DNA of 64,000 bases. It comes from Lutibacter sp. Hel_I_33_5 (GTDB taxonomy: Bacteria > Bacteroidota > Bacteroidia > Flavobacteriales > Flavobacteriaceae). The stretch lies in NCBI RefSeq assembly GCF_007827455.1, contig NZ_VISM01000001.1, positions 496,001 to 560,000 on the forward strand. The letters are read 5' to 3'. Below, in pieces: positions 9,607 to 20,988 of the stretch (the first letter of the stretch is position 1; each line of letters begins with the position of its first letter). The position numbers and the translations under genes are program-made. A model generated the notes under the pieces. The model saw only the letters and a program-made list of their open reading frames with translations. It ran no database searches and was not told where the DNA came from.

Positions 9607-12600
9607 ATGAATAAACTACTACTAAAAAAAGCATTTAACCATTGCTTTATCAAACAGAAAAAATATTTACCGTTTTTATTTGCGATATTTATTTCGACAC
9701 AATTTTTAAATTCTCAAGTAACAATTTCACCTTGGGAAATAAACCAAGGAGCAGGTATTTTTACTCATTTTAATCCTAGCCATGGGCATCCAAGCGCTTA
9801 TGCTCTAGCTAATATTCCTACAAGCAACAATCCTAATTGGAGTGCAGCACCTACGGATGCTAACGGAGCAATACAATACTCTGTTACATCAATTTTAACC
9901 AATTGCAGACAACAATTAAATTTCACTTACTTTCAGACATCTATAAATATACCTTCTGCATTTAATGTTAACGATTTAAATGTTAGTTTTTCTGCTGCAG
10001 ATGATGGTGCAAGAGCATACATTTTTAATTCAGACCATCCTAATGGAGCATTTATAGGTCAAATTCAAGGAGTACCTGTAACGGCAAATTACGCTTCTTT
10101 GTCTAAAGCTGGAGAGTTAAACAGATTAGTAATTGTTCAATTTGACGATTGCCCTACAGGAAATAACCTTACTGGTGCACAAGTAAGAGTAAATGGTCAA
10201 ACCGCACCAATAAGCAATGTTTCTATTACTGCAAATAAAGCTTCTTGCCCTTCTAAAACAGATGGTTCTGCAACAGCAAATTCTTCTGGCGGACAACCAC
10301 CTTATACCTATGCATGGAGTAACGGTCAAACTACTCAGACAGCAACAAACTTAAGCCCAGGTAGCTATACGGTTACTGCTAGAGATGCAAACGGAACAAC
10401 CTCTTCAGCATCAACTGTAGTTGGAAGTGCTACTGGAGCTGATAAAGATGGTGATGGAATTATAGATTCTTGTGATTTAGATGATGATAATGATGGTGTT
10501 TTAGATACTGATGAATGTTTGGATTCAAATTTTTTCTGGTCTAGTGCACCTACAGTTAATGGAAAAACAGCTACAGGAATGATAAATGGTATAGGGTATA
10601 CTTATACTTCGACTGTAAATGTTAGAAGCACTAGCAACATGTTTTCCCACAGTACATTTCCAGCTTCATACAATGTACCAAATGCTAATCCAACTATTCA
10701 AAATATTGAACCTAGTTCTAATACACTTACTTTTGATCAACCAATGACAAATCCTGTATTGGTTTTTTCTTCAATTGGAGGCGGCCCTATTTCGGTCCCT
10801 ATTAATTTTAGTGCTCCAGTAGATGTCTTATGGTCAACTCATGTAGGTAATGGATCATCATTTGTACAGAATTCTCCGACTCAAATTACAGGAAAAGAAG
10901 CATATACTATTGTAAGAATGAATGGTACTTTTTCAAGTATTTCTTTCGATTACTTAATCTATGAAAATTATGTGAATTTTGCCTTTGGTGCAGATTTCTT
11001 TGAATTTTGTGATACTGATGGTGATGGAATAGATGATGTTTTTGATACCGATTCTGACAATGATGGTTGTCCTGATGCTATAGAAGCTGGTCATTTAGAC
11101 AATGATAATAATGGTGTTTTAGGATCATCTCCAGTAGCAGTTGATGCTAACGGATTAGTCTTAAATCAAGGAGGGTATTCTGGAACAACTGCTTTAGTTA
11201 TTGATGATCAACAAAATGGTTGTAATGAACCACCTGTTGCATCCTGTAAAAATATCACAGTATCTGCAGATGAAAATTGTTCAGCAAGTATTCTATACAC
11301 AGACATAGATAATGGTTCCTCAGATCCTGATGGAGATGTTTTAACCTATTCTTTAAGTACTAATGGTCCATTTACTTTAGGTACACACAGTGTAACTTTA
11401 ACAGTAACAGATCCTAGTGGAGAAAGTAGTTCATGTACTACAACTATAACTGTTGAAGACACAACGGCTCCAGTTACGCCAACTTTAGCTGATATTTTAG
11501 GTGAATGTTCCGCGACTGCTACCACACCAACTACTACAGATAATTGTGCTGGTACAATAACGGGAACAACTAATGATTCTTTAGAATATAAAACTCAAGG
11601 AAATCACCAAATTACTTGGTCTTTTGATGATGGTAATGGAAACATTGCAACAGCCACACAAAATGTAATTGTTAGTGATGTAACAGCTCCAACAGTTATT
11701 ACACAAGACATTTCTATTGATTTAGATGCAAATGGTAATGCCATTATTACTCCACAACAAATAGACAATGGTTCTAATGATGCATGTGGAATTGAAAGTA
11801 TCACTTTAGACAATAATTCTTTTGATTGTTCTAATGTTGGAGGTGGAAATACCGAAAATCAATTAGCATACATGAGTCAAACTAACCAAGGATGGCAGAA
11901 TTGGACTGGTGAATTAGGGTTAGATTTCGACCTAACTTCTAACTTAACCATAAATACACTTGGAGCTTTTGATCATAATTCTGATGGAATTAACGGTGGT
12001 ATTAATGGCGGTATACGAGTTGCTATTTTTAATAGAAACACCCAAACAATTGTTCAAGGTTTAGATATAACTATAGCTGGTTCTGGAGATCCTTTAGTTG
12101 ATAATTTTAGAATAAGAGCTATAAGTCCAGTAGTATTAGGTACTGGTCAGTATACTATTGTAGCTAAAGGTTATGGTAATAATGAACTAAATGGTAATTA
12201 TTATACAACTGGAACAACAGATAATGCAGATGGTACAATTCAATTTGTTGGTGGAGGAAGATATGCTTATGGAGACAATTCAAATAACATTAACTACCCA
12301 ACTGTTCTTGATGGCGGCCCTGAAAATAGATATATGGCTGGTACTTTCGGCTTTGCAACAGGAACTGGAAATATAGTTACACTTACAGTTACAGACACAA
12401 ATGGTAATATTTCTACAGCTACAGCAAATGTTTCTGTAAACGATGTTACTGCTCCAAGTGTAGTTACTCAAAACATCTCTATTGATTTAGATGCTATCGG
12501 AAATGCTTCTATTACACCAGCTGATATAGACAATGGTTCTACTGATGCATGTGGAATAGCAAGTTTAACTTTAGACAATGATACTTTTGATTGCTCTAAT

Positions 12601-14388
12601 GTTGGTGATAATACAGTTATATTAACTGTAACTGATGTAAACGGAAACGTTGCTTCTTTACCTGCAACTGTTACTGTAAACGATGTTACTGTTCCAAGTG
12701 TAATCACTCAAAATATTTCAATAGATTTAGATACTAATGGAAACGCTTCTATTACAACTACTGATATTGATAACGGTTCTAGTGACGCTTGCGGAATAGC
12801 AAGTTTAACTTTAGACAATGATTCGTTTGATTGTTCTAATGTTGGTGCTAATACAGTTACTTTAACTGCTAAAGATGTAAACGGAAACGCTGCTTCTTTA
12901 ACTGCAACAGTTACTGTAAACGATGTTACTGCTCCAAGTATAGTTACACAAAACATCTCTATTGATTTAGATGCGAATGGTAATACTTCTATTACTCCTG
13001 CGGATATTGATAACGGTTCTAATGACGCTTGTGGAATAGCAAGTTTAACTTTAGACAATGATACTTTTGACTGTTCTAATGTTGGCGCTAATACAGTTAC
13101 CTTAACAGCTACAGATGTAAACGAAAACGCTGCTTCTTTAACTGCAACGGTTACAGTAAATGATGTTACTTTACCAAATGTAATCACACAAAACATTACA
13201 ATTGAATTAGATGAAAATGGTGAAGCTTCAATCACTACTGCTGATATAGACAACGGATCTAATGATGCCTGTGGTATTGAATCATATGCTTTAGACAATG
13301 ATTCTTTTGATTGTTCTAATACTGGAGATAATACGGTGGTTTTAACGGTTACTGATGTAAACGGAAACAATGCTTCTTTAACTGCTACAGTTACTGTTCA
13401 AGACAACATTGCTCCTACTGTAATTACTCAAAGTTATTCAATTGATTTAGCTAATGGGGTTGCAGATATTACTCCAAGTAATATTGATGGTGGAACTTTT
13501 GATAATTGTGATTTTACACTTTCAATTGATAGAGATCATTTTACCTGTGATGATATAGGAGATCATGTGGTTACTTTAACCGCTACAGATGCTTCTGGTA
13601 ACTCAAGTTCAGAAACTGCAATCGTTTCTATTCTTGGTGATGTACCAACAATAGGTATCAATGATTTTAATACAGTACAAACTCAAAAGAAAAATACTAT
13701 TTTCTTAGGTTTTGGACCTCAAAGTATTAATCTATCTACAGTTGTTGATGGTGGAAGTGGATTTACATATGAATGGGCAACTTCTACAGGAGAAGTAATA
13801 TCTAACCAAGCAAATCCAACTATTAATCCAACAGTAAGTACAACTTACTATGTAACTGTTACCAATGCTAATGGATGTACTGCTTCAACTTCAATTTATG
13901 TTTGTGTTATTGATGCTAGAGCTTATGATAGAAAAGGTAGATACAAAGGAAAAGTATTAGTATGTCACCATACAAATGGTAAAAAAGGAACCAAGCATGT
14001 TATGATTAGCATTAGTAAAAATGCTGTTATGCAACATTTAACTAAACATGGTATAGGAACAGATCATGCAGATAGTTTAGGTGCTTGTAATGCTCAGTGT
14101 GTAACAAATCAAACTATTTTAGCAAGAACTAAAACTATTAATTTAAGTTCTGTAACTACATATCCAAATCCTTCAAGTGGAATTTTTGAAGTGAGGTTAA
14201 GTAAAGCTGAAGATAATACTCGTTTATTACTTTTTGATTTAACTGGTAAACTTATTCTTCATAAAACTATTAGTACTAAAAAAGCTAGTATGGGAAGTAA
14301 TAACTTACCGTCTGGTGTATACATTCTTAAAGTTATTTACAACGATAGTATTAGTACTAAAAAACTAATAATAGAAAAAGGAAAATAA
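9607..14388 (+). CDS. Large secreted SprB/TSP3/HYR repeat protein with T9SS type A sorting tail
   Basis: 1593 residues, paralogue of the 1041-8975 product. The N-terminus has a basic stretch, then a hydrophobic signal segment ending FLNSQ (about 1-37). In order: an unassigned domain (about 40-195); one SprB-type repeat (about 198-275, with [14 protein letters not shown]); a TSP3 module with Asp-rich calcium loops ([10 protein letters not shown]...[11 protein letters not shown]) interrupted by a ~165-residue domain between DTDEC and CDTDGDG; HYR-like repeats; an inserted ~170-residue domain (about 748-919); then four repeats with an exact 240-bp period from about 12441, and a last divergent unit. 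The C-terminal Cys/His motif and Por secretion tail match the upstream paralogue almost exactly. Expected role: T9SS-exported cell-surface adhesin or carbohydrate-binding protein; the ligand is unknown. Confidence 0.9.
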   Translation: MNKLLLKKAFNHCFIKQKKYLPFLFAIFISTQFLNSQVTISPWEINQGAGIFTHFNPSHGHPSAYALANIPTSNNPNWSAAPTDANGAIQYSVTSILTNCRQQLNFTYFQTSINIPSAFNVNDLNVSFSAADDGARAYIFNSDHPNGAFIGQIQGVPVTANYASLSKAGELNRLVIVQFDDCPTGNNLTGAQVRVNGQTAPISNVSITANKASCPSKTDGSATANSSGGQPPYTYAWSNGQTTQTATNLSPGSYTVTARDANGTTSSASTVVGSATGADKDGDGIIDSCDLDDDNDGVLDTDECLDSNFFWSSAPTVNGKTATGMINGIGYTYTSTVNVRSTSNMFSHSTFPASYNVPNANPTIQNIEPSSNTLTFDQPMTNPVLVFSSIGGGPISVPINFSAPVDVLWSTHVGNGSSFVQNSPTQITGKEAYTIVRMNGTFSSISFDYLIYENYVNFAFGADFFEFCDTDGDGIDDVFDTDSDNDGCPDAIEAGHLDNDNNGVLGSSPVAVDANGLVLNQGGYSGTTALVIDDQQNGCNEPPVASCKNITVSADENCSASILYTDIDNGSSDPDGDVLTYSLSTNGPFTLGTHSVTLTVTDPSGESSSCTTTITVEDTTAPVTPTLADILGECSATATTPTTTDNCAGTITGTTNDSLEYKTQGNHQITWSFDDGNGNIATATQNVIVSDVTAPTVITQDISIDLDANGNAIITPQQIDNGSNDACGIESITLDNNSFDCSNVGGGNTENQLAYMSQTNQGWQNWTGELGLDFDLTSNLTINTLGAFDHNSDGINGGINGGIRVAIFNRNTQTIVQGLDITIAGSGDPLVDNFRIRAISPVVLGTGQYTIVAKGYGNNELNGNYYTTGTTDNADGTIQFVGGGRYAYGDNSNNINYPTVLDGGPENRYMAGTFGFATGTGNIVTLTVTDTNGNISTATANVSVNDVTAPSVVTQNISIDLDAIGNASITPADIDNGSTDACGIASLTLDNDTFDCSNVGDNTVILTVTDVNGNVASLPATVTVNDVTVPSVITQNISIDLDTNGNASITTTDIDNGSSDACGIASLTLDNDSFDCSNVGANTVTLTAKDVNGNAASLTATVTVNDVTAPSIVTQNISIDLDANGNTSITPADIDNGSNDACGIASLTLDNDTFDCSNVGANTVTLTATDVNENAASLTATVTVNDVTLPNVITQNITIELDENGEASITTADIDNGSNDACGIESYALDNDSFDCSNTGDNTVVLTVTDVNGNNASLTATVTVQDNIAPTVITQSYSIDLANGVADITPSNIDGGTFDNCDFTLSIDRDHFTCDDIGDHVVTLTATDASGNSSSETAIVSILGDVPTIGINDFNTVQTQKKNTIFLGFGPQSINLSTVVDGGSGFTYEWATSTGEVISNQANPTINPTVSTTYYVTVTNANGCTASTSIYVCVIDARAYDRKGRYKGKVLVCHHTNGKKGTKHVMISISKNAVMQHLTKHGIGTDHADSLGACNAQCVTNQTILARTKTINLSSVTTYPNPSSGIFEVRLSKAEDNTRLLLFDLTGKLILHKTISTKKASMGSNNLPSGVYILKVIYNDSISTKKLIIEKGK

Positions 14389-14463
14389 AAATCGTTTTGA
14401 CAAATCTTAGGGGGATTGTCTAAATGTAAAACAGGTTAAGAAATTTCTTAACCTGTTTTTTTT
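13406..14463 (+). repeat. 1058-bp direct repeat, copy 2: 3' gene end plus terminator
   Basis: Partner of 7993-9050. The identity includes synonymous sites and the non-coding spacer, which indicates recent duplication or gene conversion rather than protein-level selection alone. Confidence 0.9.
14430..14463 (+). terminator. Rho-independent terminator of the 9607-14388 gene
   Basis: Perfect inverted repeat AACAGGTTAAGAAA / TTTCTTAACCTGTT (14430-14457) followed by a T run. Confidence 0.9.
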
Positions 14464-14500
14464 ATGCTTTTAATATTACAAATAAAGATTCTTATTTAAC

Positions 14501-14508
14501 TACTTTTG
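14501..14508 (+). promoter_or_regulatory. -7 box TACTTTTG four bases before the start codon
   Basis: Fits the Bacteroidota consensus TAnnTTTG. Transcription would begin at or next to the ATG at 14513, giving a leaderless mRNA. No clear -33 TTG is seen. Confidence 0.6.
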
Positions 14509-14512
14509 CGCT

Positions 14513-16069
14513 ATGGTTAAAGAGATTCAACTTAGAGTAAATTTAATAGAAGAAAAAAAGGAAGGTACTTTACTTTTTAAAGCTTCTAAATTCCTTAAAG
14601 TTGATAAAACCGAAATTACAGCAGTTAAAGTCTTACGAAAATCGATTGACGCTCGTAAGAAAGATATCATCTTTAATTATAAAGTTGCCGTATATATTAA
14701 TGAACAACTTCCTGAAAAATCTGATTATATTTTTGAATATAAAGATGTTTCTAATGCCAAAGAAATACATATTGTAGGTTTTGGTCCTGCTGGTATGTAT
14801 GCTGCCTTACGGTGTATAGAATTAGGCTACAAACCTGTAGTTTTAGAACGCGGAAAAAATGTACAAGATAGACGTAGGGATTTACGCGCTATAAATCAAG
14901 AACATTTTGTGAACGAAGATTCTAATTATTGTTTTGGCGAAGGTGGCGCAGGCACGTATTCTGACGGTAAATTATACACTCGATCTTTAAAACGTGGTGA
15001 TGTACGACGTATTTTTGAAAACCTAGTTTTTCATGGTGCTAGTGAACAAATTTTAGTAGATGCACATCCGCATATTGGAACCAATAAATTACCCAAAATC
15101 ATTCAGAATATTCGAGAAAACATTTTAAAATATGGTGGAGAAATTCATTTTGACACGCGTGTTACAGACTTTATCATTAAGAATAATAAACTACAAGCAA
15201 TTCAATTAAATGATTCAAAAGAAATGGCTGTCAATTCAGTTATTTTAGCAACGGGGCATTCTGCAAGAGATATTTACGAATTATTACACAGAAAAAACAT
15301 TGCTTTAAAAGCGAAGTCTTTTGCCATGGGAGTTCGTGTAGAGCATCCTCAAGAAATCATCGATCAAATACAATATAGTTGTGATGGAAAAAGAGATGAT
15401 TTATTACCAGCAGCGGCTTACAGTTTAGTTCAACAAGTAAACAACAGAGGAGTTTATTCTTTTTGCATGTGTCCTGGCGGATTTATAGTTCCTGCTGCAA
15501 CTGCAAATGGTGAAGTTGTTGTAAACGGAATGTCGCCAAGTAGAAGAAATAATAGATTTGCAAACTCAGGAATTGTAGTCGAATTAGATATTGATAACGA
15601 TTTTAAGAAATACGAAAAATTTGGCGCGTTAAAAGGATTAGAATTTCAAAAAGATTTAGAGAAAATTGCGTTTTATGCGGGCGGAAGAAGTCAAGTAGCT
15701 CCTGCGCAACGATTAGTCGATTTTGTAGAAGGTAAACTTTCATCAGATTTAAACGACACTTCCTATCAACCCGGATTAAAGTCTGCTCCCCTACACTCTT
15801 TATTACCTAAAATAATTGGAAGCAGATTGCGAAAAGGTTTTGCGGCTTTTGGCAAAAAAATGCACGGATATTATACCAATGAAGCAAATATTGTAGGGGT
15901 TGAATCTAGAACCTCCTCTCCCGTTAACATTCCAAGAAAAGAGAATTTAGAACACCCAGAAATTGAAGGTTTATTTCCTTGTGGCGAAGGCGGAGGTTAT
16001 GCAGGTGGTATAATTTCTGCTGCTATGGATGGGGAACGTTGTGCAGAGGCGGTAGTTAATCTATTATAA
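14513..16069 (+). CDS. FAD-dependent dehydrogenase (COG2509-type)
   Basis: 518 residues, the usual length for this family. An N-terminal domain of ~85 residues precedes a dinucleotide-binding motif VGFGPAGMYAA (from about residue 88), followed by the acidic residue of LERG that usually contacts the FAD ribose. Further family blocks are CFGEGGAGTYSDGKLYTR (about 139-156), PGGFIVPAA, and a C-terminal CGEGGGYAGGI that closes the flavin site. The substrate of these dehydrogenases is not established, so only a general redox role is supported. It has its own promoter and follows a strong terminator, so it is independent of the surface-protein gene upstream. Confidence 0.85.
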   Translation: MVKEIQLRVNLIEEKKEGTLLFKASKFLKVDKTEITAVKVLRKSIDARKKDIIFNYKVAVYINEQLPEKSDYIFEYKDVSNAKEIHIVGFGPAGMYAALRCIELGYKPVVLERGKNVQDRRRDLRAINQEHFVNEDSNYCFGEGGAGTYSDGKLYTRSLKRGDVRRIFENLVFHGASEQILVDAHPHIGTNKLPKIIQNIRENILKYGGEIHFDTRVTDFIIKNNKLQAIQLNDSKEMAVNSVILATGHSARDIYELLHRKNIALKAKSFAMGVRVEHPQEIIDQIQYSCDGKRDDLLPAAAYSLVQQVNNRGVYSFCMCPGGFIVPAATANGEVVVNGMSPSRRNNRFANSGIVVELDIDNDFKKYEKFGALKGLEFQKDLEKIAFYAGGRSQVAPAQRLVDFVEGKLSSDLNDTSYQPGLKSAPLHSLLPKIIGSRLRKGFAAFGKKMHGYYTNEANIVGVESRTSSPVNIPRKENLEHPEIEGLFPCGEGGGYAGGIISAAMDGERCAEAVVNLL

Positions 16070-16074
16070 TTTAT

Positions 16075-16105
16075 TTGGTTTAATGTTAATTTTCAGATAG
16101 TTTTG
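16075..16105 (+). promoter_or_regulatory. Promoter TTG-N20-TAGTTTTG, probably leaderless
   Basis: A -33 TTG (16075-16077) and a -7 box TAGTTTTG (16098-16105) are 20 bases apart, matching the Bacteroidota pattern. The preferred ATG (16112) is six bases after the box. Confidence 0.7.
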
Positions 16106-16111
16106 TTTCCT

Positions 16112-16717
16112 ATGAAAAAGAAGCTATTATTTTTAATATGTATCCTAATTTATACTATTTCACATTCTCAACATTTAAAAGTTGATTTAATTTTTAATGA
16201 TGGGCAAGTACTTGAAGGTTTTGGCATGGTTACCAAAAATGGTAAGATAAAATTTAGAATTTCAACAGAAGATGAGCCAGATACTTGGACTTTCTTAATG
16301 GTTAAAGGAGTTACTTTCTATCATTATGAGAAAGTAATAAATTTTGAATATATAAAAACAAATAAAAGACAGAAACCTTTACTTCTTGAGGTAGTTTCTT
16401 ATGGTAAAGTTAATTTATATATTAAAAGTAAAAAACCTGTTTACATCGAGATTAAAAACTTAAACCTTAATCTTAATAACAACATCAGTGTAAACCCTTT
16501 TTTTATATTAAGCCTTCTTGAGAATAATGAAACATTGTATGTTAAAAGAGAAAATGAAGAAATCGCAACAAAATTAAGTGGTCGTTTTAGGAAAAAATCT
16601 CTCTTATACTTTAAAGATTGTCCTGAGGTAATAGAAATATTTTCTACCAAAGAATATTTAAAATATAAAATTATTGATATAGTAAATGAGTATAATTTTT
16701 ATTGCTCTAATGATTAA
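16112..16717 (+). CDS. Exported protein of unknown function
   Basis: 201 residues from the ATG at 16112. An in-frame TTG at 16103 would add three residues but overlaps the -7 box, so I prefer the ATG. MKKKLLFLICILIYTISHSQ is a clear signal peptide. The mature part is mostly beta-type, with a G/K-rich start (NDGQVLEGFG), and ends with the block YFKDCPEV...IVNEYNFYC. As I recall, this ending occurs in other Bacteroidota exported proteins of unknown function. No enzyme motif is seen. The next gene, 59 bases downstream, also encodes an exported protein. Confidence 0.7.
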   Translation: MKKKLLFLICILIYTISHSQHLKVDLIFNDGQVLEGFGMVTKNGKIKFRISTEDEPDTWTFLMVKGVTFYHYEKVINFEYIKTNKRQKPLLLEVVSYGKVNLYIKSKKPVYIEIKNLNLNLNNNISVNPFFILSLLENNETLYVKRENEEIATKLSGRFRKKSLLYFKDCPEVIEIFSTKEYLKYKIIDIVNEYNFYCSND

Positions 16718-16776
16718 CTTTTCAAAATACAAAAACAAACATTTTTAATACCTTAGACAAAAATTAAAAAAACACT

Positions 16777-18222
16777 ATGAAATCTTCTATTACATTTTTC
16801 TTTCTTTTCTTAATTTCTTTTAGTTTTTCACAGGAAAACTTTGATTATCAAAAATACTCAAATCCAGATCCTGAAAATGAATTATCAATATATTTTAAGA
16901 AACATATTCCTGAACAATTATTAACAAATATAACTTACTCTAAAAATAAATCTAATTTAATTGTCTCTTTTTACATCAATAAAGAAGGTATTCCATATAA
17001 TGTTAACATCAATTCATCTAGAAACAGTAAACTAAATAAAATATTAAGAAAGAAAGTAGAGAGTTATCCATTTAATAAAATGGATATCAAACTCGATACT
17101 AGTAAAAAATATTCTTTTCAAATAATTTCAAAAAACGAAAATATTAATCGAATAAACTGTAGTTCTAAATTAATTATTGAATCTGCACCAATTTGTAACA
17201 ATTGTAATGATTTAAATTTTTATCAAGATATAGTAAGATGTGTAGAAGATAAAATAAAGAATCATTTTATTAATTCTATTGACTTTTCAATTTCGAGTAA
17301 TTTTAAAAATCAAGAAAAATTAAACATACATTTAGAGTTATCATTAGATAATAACGGTACTCTAAATTTAGATAAAATTAAAAAAGCTGATGAGATTTTT
17401 TATTCCGAAATAAACAGCTCTGTAAAAAGTTTCCCTAAATTAATTGCCTCAAGCTCAATAAATAATACATTTAAAAAATTTAAACACAATATATATTTAA
17501 ATTTTAATAAAGGTAAAAAACCAAAGTTTGACAAACCAATCTTTAATAATTTTGATAGTATTTTTAAACCTAATTCAGAAAACAACTTAGCTTCTTATTT
17601 TTCAAAAAACTTAAATGCTACAGAATTACAAAATGCCAATTTAAATAGAGTAAATAAAAAACTATCTATATTTTTTGAAATTAATAAAAAAAACAAACTT
17701 CATAATATAAGAACTAATTCTCGTTCTAATATATTAGAGCAAAAGATAATTTCTTTATTTAAAAATTTTAACATTGAAGAACTTAATCTTGTCGACAAGC
17801 ATCATTTTAATAGTTATTTCACACCTATAATTGTATTTGAAAATGAAAAAAACATCATAAAAACAAATAGTATTATTGGTTATAATCGTATTCCAATTTT
17901 TCCAAAATGCAGGAAATCGAAAGATCTTGTTAATGCAAAAAAATGCTTTAACACCAATATTCAAAAGCATTTTAGCAAAAATTTCAATTCGAGATTACCT
18001 AATAATCTAGGGTTAAGTCCTGGTAGGAAAAGAGTTTTTATATCTTTTACAATAAACAAAAAAGGTTTTGTTTCTAAAGTTAATGTTAGAGCACCACATC
18101 CTAAATTAAAAAAAGAGATCATAAGAGTAATAAAAAAGTTACCGCGTGTAAAACCTGCTATTTTTGGAAGAAAATTAGCTAACATTAAATATTCTATTCC
18201 TTTTACTTTAATCGTAGAATAA
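16777..18222 (+). CDS. Exported protein with about four tandem TonB-C-like domains
   Basis: 481 residues; a signal peptide ([19 protein letters not shown]) and no later membrane segment. The last ~105 residues resemble the C-terminal domain of flavobacterial energy-transducer TonB proteins: a Cys pair around a helix (FPKCRKS...[14 protein letters not shown]), then [17 protein letters not shown], then an [10 protein letters not shown] helix and a final strand. Similar but more degenerate blocks occur at about 20-115 ([16 protein letters not shown]), 135-245 (CNNC...[12 protein letters not shown]) and 255-355 ([14 protein letters not shown]). Ordinary TonB proteins have one such domain, an N-terminal membrane anchor and a Pro-rich spacer; this one lacks the anchor and spacer. 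It is probably a periplasmic or surface relative and not an energy transducer. A weak -7 box (TACCTTAG, 16749-16756) lies 20 bases upstream. Confidence 0.65.
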   Translation: MKSSITFFFLFLISFSFSQENFDYQKYSNPDPENELSIYFKKHIPEQLLTNITYSKNKSNLIVSFYINKEGIPYNVNINSSRNSKLNKILRKKVESYPFNKMDIKLDTSKKYSFQIISKNENINRINCSSKLIIESAPICNNCNDLNFYQDIVRCVEDKIKNHFINSIDFSISSNFKNQEKLNIHLELSLDNNGTLNLDKIKKADEIFYSEINSSVKSFPKLIASSSINNTFKKFKHNIYLNFNKGKKPKFDKPIFNNFDSIFKPNSENNLASYFSKNLNATELQNANLNRVNKKLSIFFEINKKNKLHNIRTNSRSNILEQKIISLFKNFNIEELNLVDKHHFNSYFTPIIVFENEKNIIKTNSIIGYNRIPIFPKCRKSKDLVNAKKCFNTNIQKHFSKNFNSRLPNNLGLSPGRKRVFISFTINKKGFVSKVNVRAPHPKLKKEIIRVIKKLPRVKPAIFGRKLANIKYSIPFTLIVE

Positions 18223-18247
18223 AAAAAAGTAAAACCAACAATTTTGA

Positions 18248-18255
18248 TACCTTTG
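18248..18255 (+). promoter_or_regulatory. -7 box TACCTTTG five bases before trmD
   Basis: Fits TAnnTTTG; transcription would start at or just before the trmD ATG (18261), another apparent leaderless case. Confidence 0.6.
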
Positions 18256-18260
18256 CAACT

Positions 18261-18944
18261 ATGCGAATAGATATTATTTCCGTTGCTCCAGACTTACTAG
18301 AAAGTCCGTTTAATCATTCTATTATAAAAAGAGCACAAGACAAAGGCTTGGCAGAAATTGTGGTACACGATTTACGCACCTACGGTTTAGGAAATTACAA
18401 ACAAATAGATGATACGCAGTTTGGTGGTGGTGCTGGTATGGTTTTAATGATTGAACCAATTTCTAATTGTATTAAAAAGTTGCAAACAGAAAGGAAATAC
18501 GATGAAATAATCTATATGACTCCAGATGCAAAAACCTTAAATCAAGCTACCGCAAATACGCTTTCGTTACAAGAAAACATCTTAATTCTTACGGGTCATT
18601 ATAAAGGTGTTGATCAACGGATTAGAGACAAATATATTACCAAAGAAATATCTATTGGTGATTATGTTTTAACAGGTGGTGAATTAGCCGCAGCAGTTTT
18701 AGTGGATGCAGTTGTTCGATTAATTCCTGGTGTTATTGGTGATGAGCAATCTGCATTGACAGATTCTTTTCAAGACAATTTATTATCGCCTCCTGTATTT
18801 ACAAGACCTTCGAATTTTGAAGGTATGAAAGTCCCAGAGATTTTATTATCGGGTAATTTTCCAAAAATTGACGATTGGCGTTCAGAAAAAGCTTTTGAAA
18901 GAACGCAACAAATAAGACCTGATTTATTAAAAGATAATGAATAA
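18261..18944 (+). CDS. trmD: tRNA (guanine(37)-N1)-methyltransferase
   Basis: 227 residues, a normal length. TrmD uses S-adenosylmethionine to methylate N1 of G37 next to the anticodon of certain tRNAs, preventing +1 frameshifting. The family signatures are present: [21 protein letters not shown] at the start, [23 protein letters not shown] (about 112-122), and the knot region [14 protein letters not shown] (about 132-145), with the C-terminal PVFTRP and QIRPDLL blocks. The stop codon overlaps the start of the downstream glycosyltransferase by eight bases, so the two are co-transcribed. rplS, a frequent trmD neighbour, follows after that gene. Confidence 0.97.
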   Translation: MRIDIISVAPDLLESPFNHSIIKRAQDKGLAEIVVHDLRTYGLGNYKQIDDTQFGGGAGMVLMIEPISNCIKKLQTERKYDEIIYMTPDAKTLNQATANTLSLQENILILTGHYKGVDQRIRDKYITKEISIGDYVLTGGELAAAVLVDAVVRLIPGVIGDEQSALTDSFQDNLLSPPVFTRPSNFEGMKVPEILLSGNFPKIDDWRSEKAFERTQQIRPDLLKDNE

Positions 18945-20418
18945 AGTGACATCTTTTATAAATAACAACAAAGCCATTTCTTGGGTTTTAGGATTCCAAC
19001 TTTTCAGATTGATATTACTTCCCTTTATGGGATTAATGCCACAAGATGCTTATTATTACTTATACGGACAGAATTTATCGTTATCTTATTTTGATCACCC
19101 AGGAATGATTGGCTATTTACTAAGAATCTTTTCAGAGATTTTTGGACAATCTGTATTTGTAATAAAATTCACTGATTTTGTAATAACCTCGTTAACCATT
19201 TTAAGCTTTTACAAATTAGCTTCTTATTTTTTATCCAAACAAAAATTAGAAAGAGCAATTGTTTTAATTGCCTCTACCTTATTTATCTCAATTTTATCGT
19301 TTAATTCCACACCAGATGTTCCGTTATTATTATTCTGGACTCTAAGTTTAATCTGCTTATTTAAAGCAATTTTTGAAGAAAAAAAGTGGTTTTGGATTTT
19401 AGGCGGAATTGCCATGGGATTAGCATTCAATAGTAAGTATACAGCACTTTTATTACAAATCGGATTGATAGCTTTTGTCATCTTTTCTAATAAATACCGA
19501 AAATTATTACTTTCTCCTTGGCTCTGGATTTCGCTACTTATATCTGTTGCAGTTATGTTTCCAGTTTGGTGGTGGAATTATCAAAATGAATTTGCCTCAT
19601 TTGCTTTTCAGTCATCCAACAGAACAAGCTCCATCTCAGAATTTAATATTTCTCCAAAGAAATTTTTCGGTGCCATCGGGCATCAGATGGTCTTATTAGT
19701 GCCTATATTATTTTTAGTTTTTATCACGTTTACTTTTAAATATATAAAACGAGCACTTTTAACCTTTAAAATTCCACAAGCAAAGACCTTATTTTTATTA
19801 GCATTCTTTATTCCAACTTTTGTTGGATTCTTTGCCATCACTCCTATTTACTGGGTAAAACTTAACTGGATGATGCCTTCTTATATTACAGGAATCATTA
19901 TAGCAGCTATGTTTATTAGTAGAAAATTGATAAAATTACAGTTGATTTTCTCAGTCGTTTTGCACCTTGTCATTGCTGTACAAATACTGTTTTACATCAT
20001 TCCTATAAAAAGTGATGATACCTGGGTTGGTTGGAAAGAATTAGCTATTGAAACAGAGAAATTACAAGAACAATATCCTAATACATTTGTTTTTTCTGAA
20101 GATAATTACAAAACTGCTGCAGCATTAAACTTTTTTATGAATGATAAAGTGTATGCACAGAATATTATTGGCTTACCAGCTTTACATTTTGACTATCTAG
20201 GCGATGATTTATCGATTCTAAACGCTAAAAACGGATTATTTATAGACTCAGACAAACGTTTTAAAGACAACAATAAAAAAGGAGAATCTCACCATTTATT
20301 AACTAATTATTTTGATAACATTACTGAATTAGAACCGATTATAATAAAAGTGAATAATAAAGAAGTCCGTAAGTTTTGGGTTTTCTACTGTACTAATTAT
20401 CAATCAAAAAATAATTAG
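18937..20418 (+). CDS. Membrane glycosyltransferase, GT39/ArnT-like
   Basis: 493 residues with about ten hydrophobic segments. The first periplasmic loop carries the PMT-type motif [21 protein letters not shown], whose Asp is the usual catalytic residue. A second conserved spot is [12 protein letters not shown]. Enzymes of this fold transfer a sugar from a polyprenyl-phosphate donor to lipid or protein on the outer face of the inner membrane; the acceptor cannot be inferred. The start codon lies inside the 3' end of trmD, which points to translational coupling. Confidence 0.8.
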   Translation: MNKVTSFINNNKAISWVLGFQLFRLILLPFMGLMPQDAYYYLYGQNLSLSYFDHPGMIGYLLRIFSEIFGQSVFVIKFTDFVITSLTILSFYKLASYFLSKQKLERAIVLIASTLFISILSFNSTPDVPLLLFWTLSLICLFKAIFEEKKWFWILGGIAMGLAFNSKYTALLLQIGLIAFVIFSNKYRKLLLSPWLWISLLISVAVMFPVWWWNYQNEFASFAFQSSNRTSSISEFNISPKKFFGAIGHQMVLLVPILFLVFITFTFKYIKRALLTFKIPQAKTLFLLAFFIPTFVGFFAITPIYWVKLNWMMPSYITGIIIAAMFISRKLIKLQLIFSVVLHLVIAVQILFYIIPIKSDDTWVGWKELAIETEKLQEQYPNTFVFSEDNYKTAAALNFFMNDKVYAQNIIGLPALHFDYLGDDLSILNAKNGLFIDSDKRFKDNNKKGESHHLLTNYFDNITELEPIIIKVNNKEVRKFWVFYCTNYQSKNN

Positions 20419-20447
20419 ATTTAGTTTTATCAACAAAAAAAAAGCAC

Positions 20448-20455
20448 TAAATTTG
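20448..20455 (+). promoter_or_regulatory. -7 box TAAATTTG before rplS
   Basis: A TAnnTTTG match in the 105-base gap after the glycosyltransferase; it gives rplS a leader of about 65 bases and its own promoter. Confidence 0.6.
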
Positions 20456-20523
20456 CACTCGCTAAAATAACCTCTGACGAAAATCGTGAATGTTGCTTTA
20501 CAAAAACTATAAATTATTAAAAG

Positions 20524-20874
20524 ATGGAATCTTTAGTAAAATTTGTTCAAGACGAATTTGTAACAAAAAAAGAATTTGCAGAATTTGCAGCTGGTGATAC
20601 AATCACAGTTTATTACGAAATTAAAGAAGGAAACAAAACTAGAACTCAGTTTTTTAGAGGAGTTGTAATTCAAAGAAGAGGAAGTGGATCTTCAGAAACA
20701 TTCACTATTAGAAAAATGTCTGGTACAATTGGTGTAGAGCGTATCTTCCCAGTAAATTTACCAGCAATCCAAAAAATTGAAGTAAACAAAAGAGGTAAAG
20801 TACGTAGAGCACGTATCTTTTACTTTAGAGGTCTTACTGGTAAAAAAGCAAGAATTAAAGAAAAAAGAGGATAG
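20524..20874 (+). CDS. rplS: 50S ribosomal protein L19
   Basis: 116 residues, the standard bacterial length. L19 sits at the 30S/50S interface. Diagnostic blocks are [45 protein letters not shown] and the basic C-terminal [21 protein letters not shown]. It lies after trmD and a glycosyltransferase but has its own promoter, and a terminator follows. Confidence 0.98.
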   Translation: MESLVKFVQDEFVTKKEFAEFAAGDTITVYYEIKEGNKTRTQFFRGVVIQRRGSGSSETFTIRKMSGTIGVERIFPVNLPAIQKIEVNKRGKVRRARIFYFRGLTGKKARIKEKRG

Positions 20875-20899
20875 GAAAAACTTCTTAATTCATATATAT

Positions 20900-20930
20900 A
20901 AAGCATCGTACATTGTACGGTGCTTTTTTA
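20900..20930 (+). terminator. Rho-independent terminator of rplS
   Basis: Stem AAGCATCGTACA / TGTACGGTGCTT (one G-U pair) followed by a T run. Confidence 0.88.
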
Positions 20931-20988
20931 ATTAACAAATGTTAATAAGCTATGTTGATACATTGTTGATTTTAAACTACTTAAAAAG

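Noticed and set aside
12708..13370. 220-aa minus-strand frame
   Set aside because: It lies wholly within the 240-bp repeat array of the plus-strand surface protein and repeats with its period.
16103..16111. TTG start for the exported protein at 16112
   Set aside because: It would overlap the -7 promoter box; the ATG at 16112 begins a standard signal peptide.
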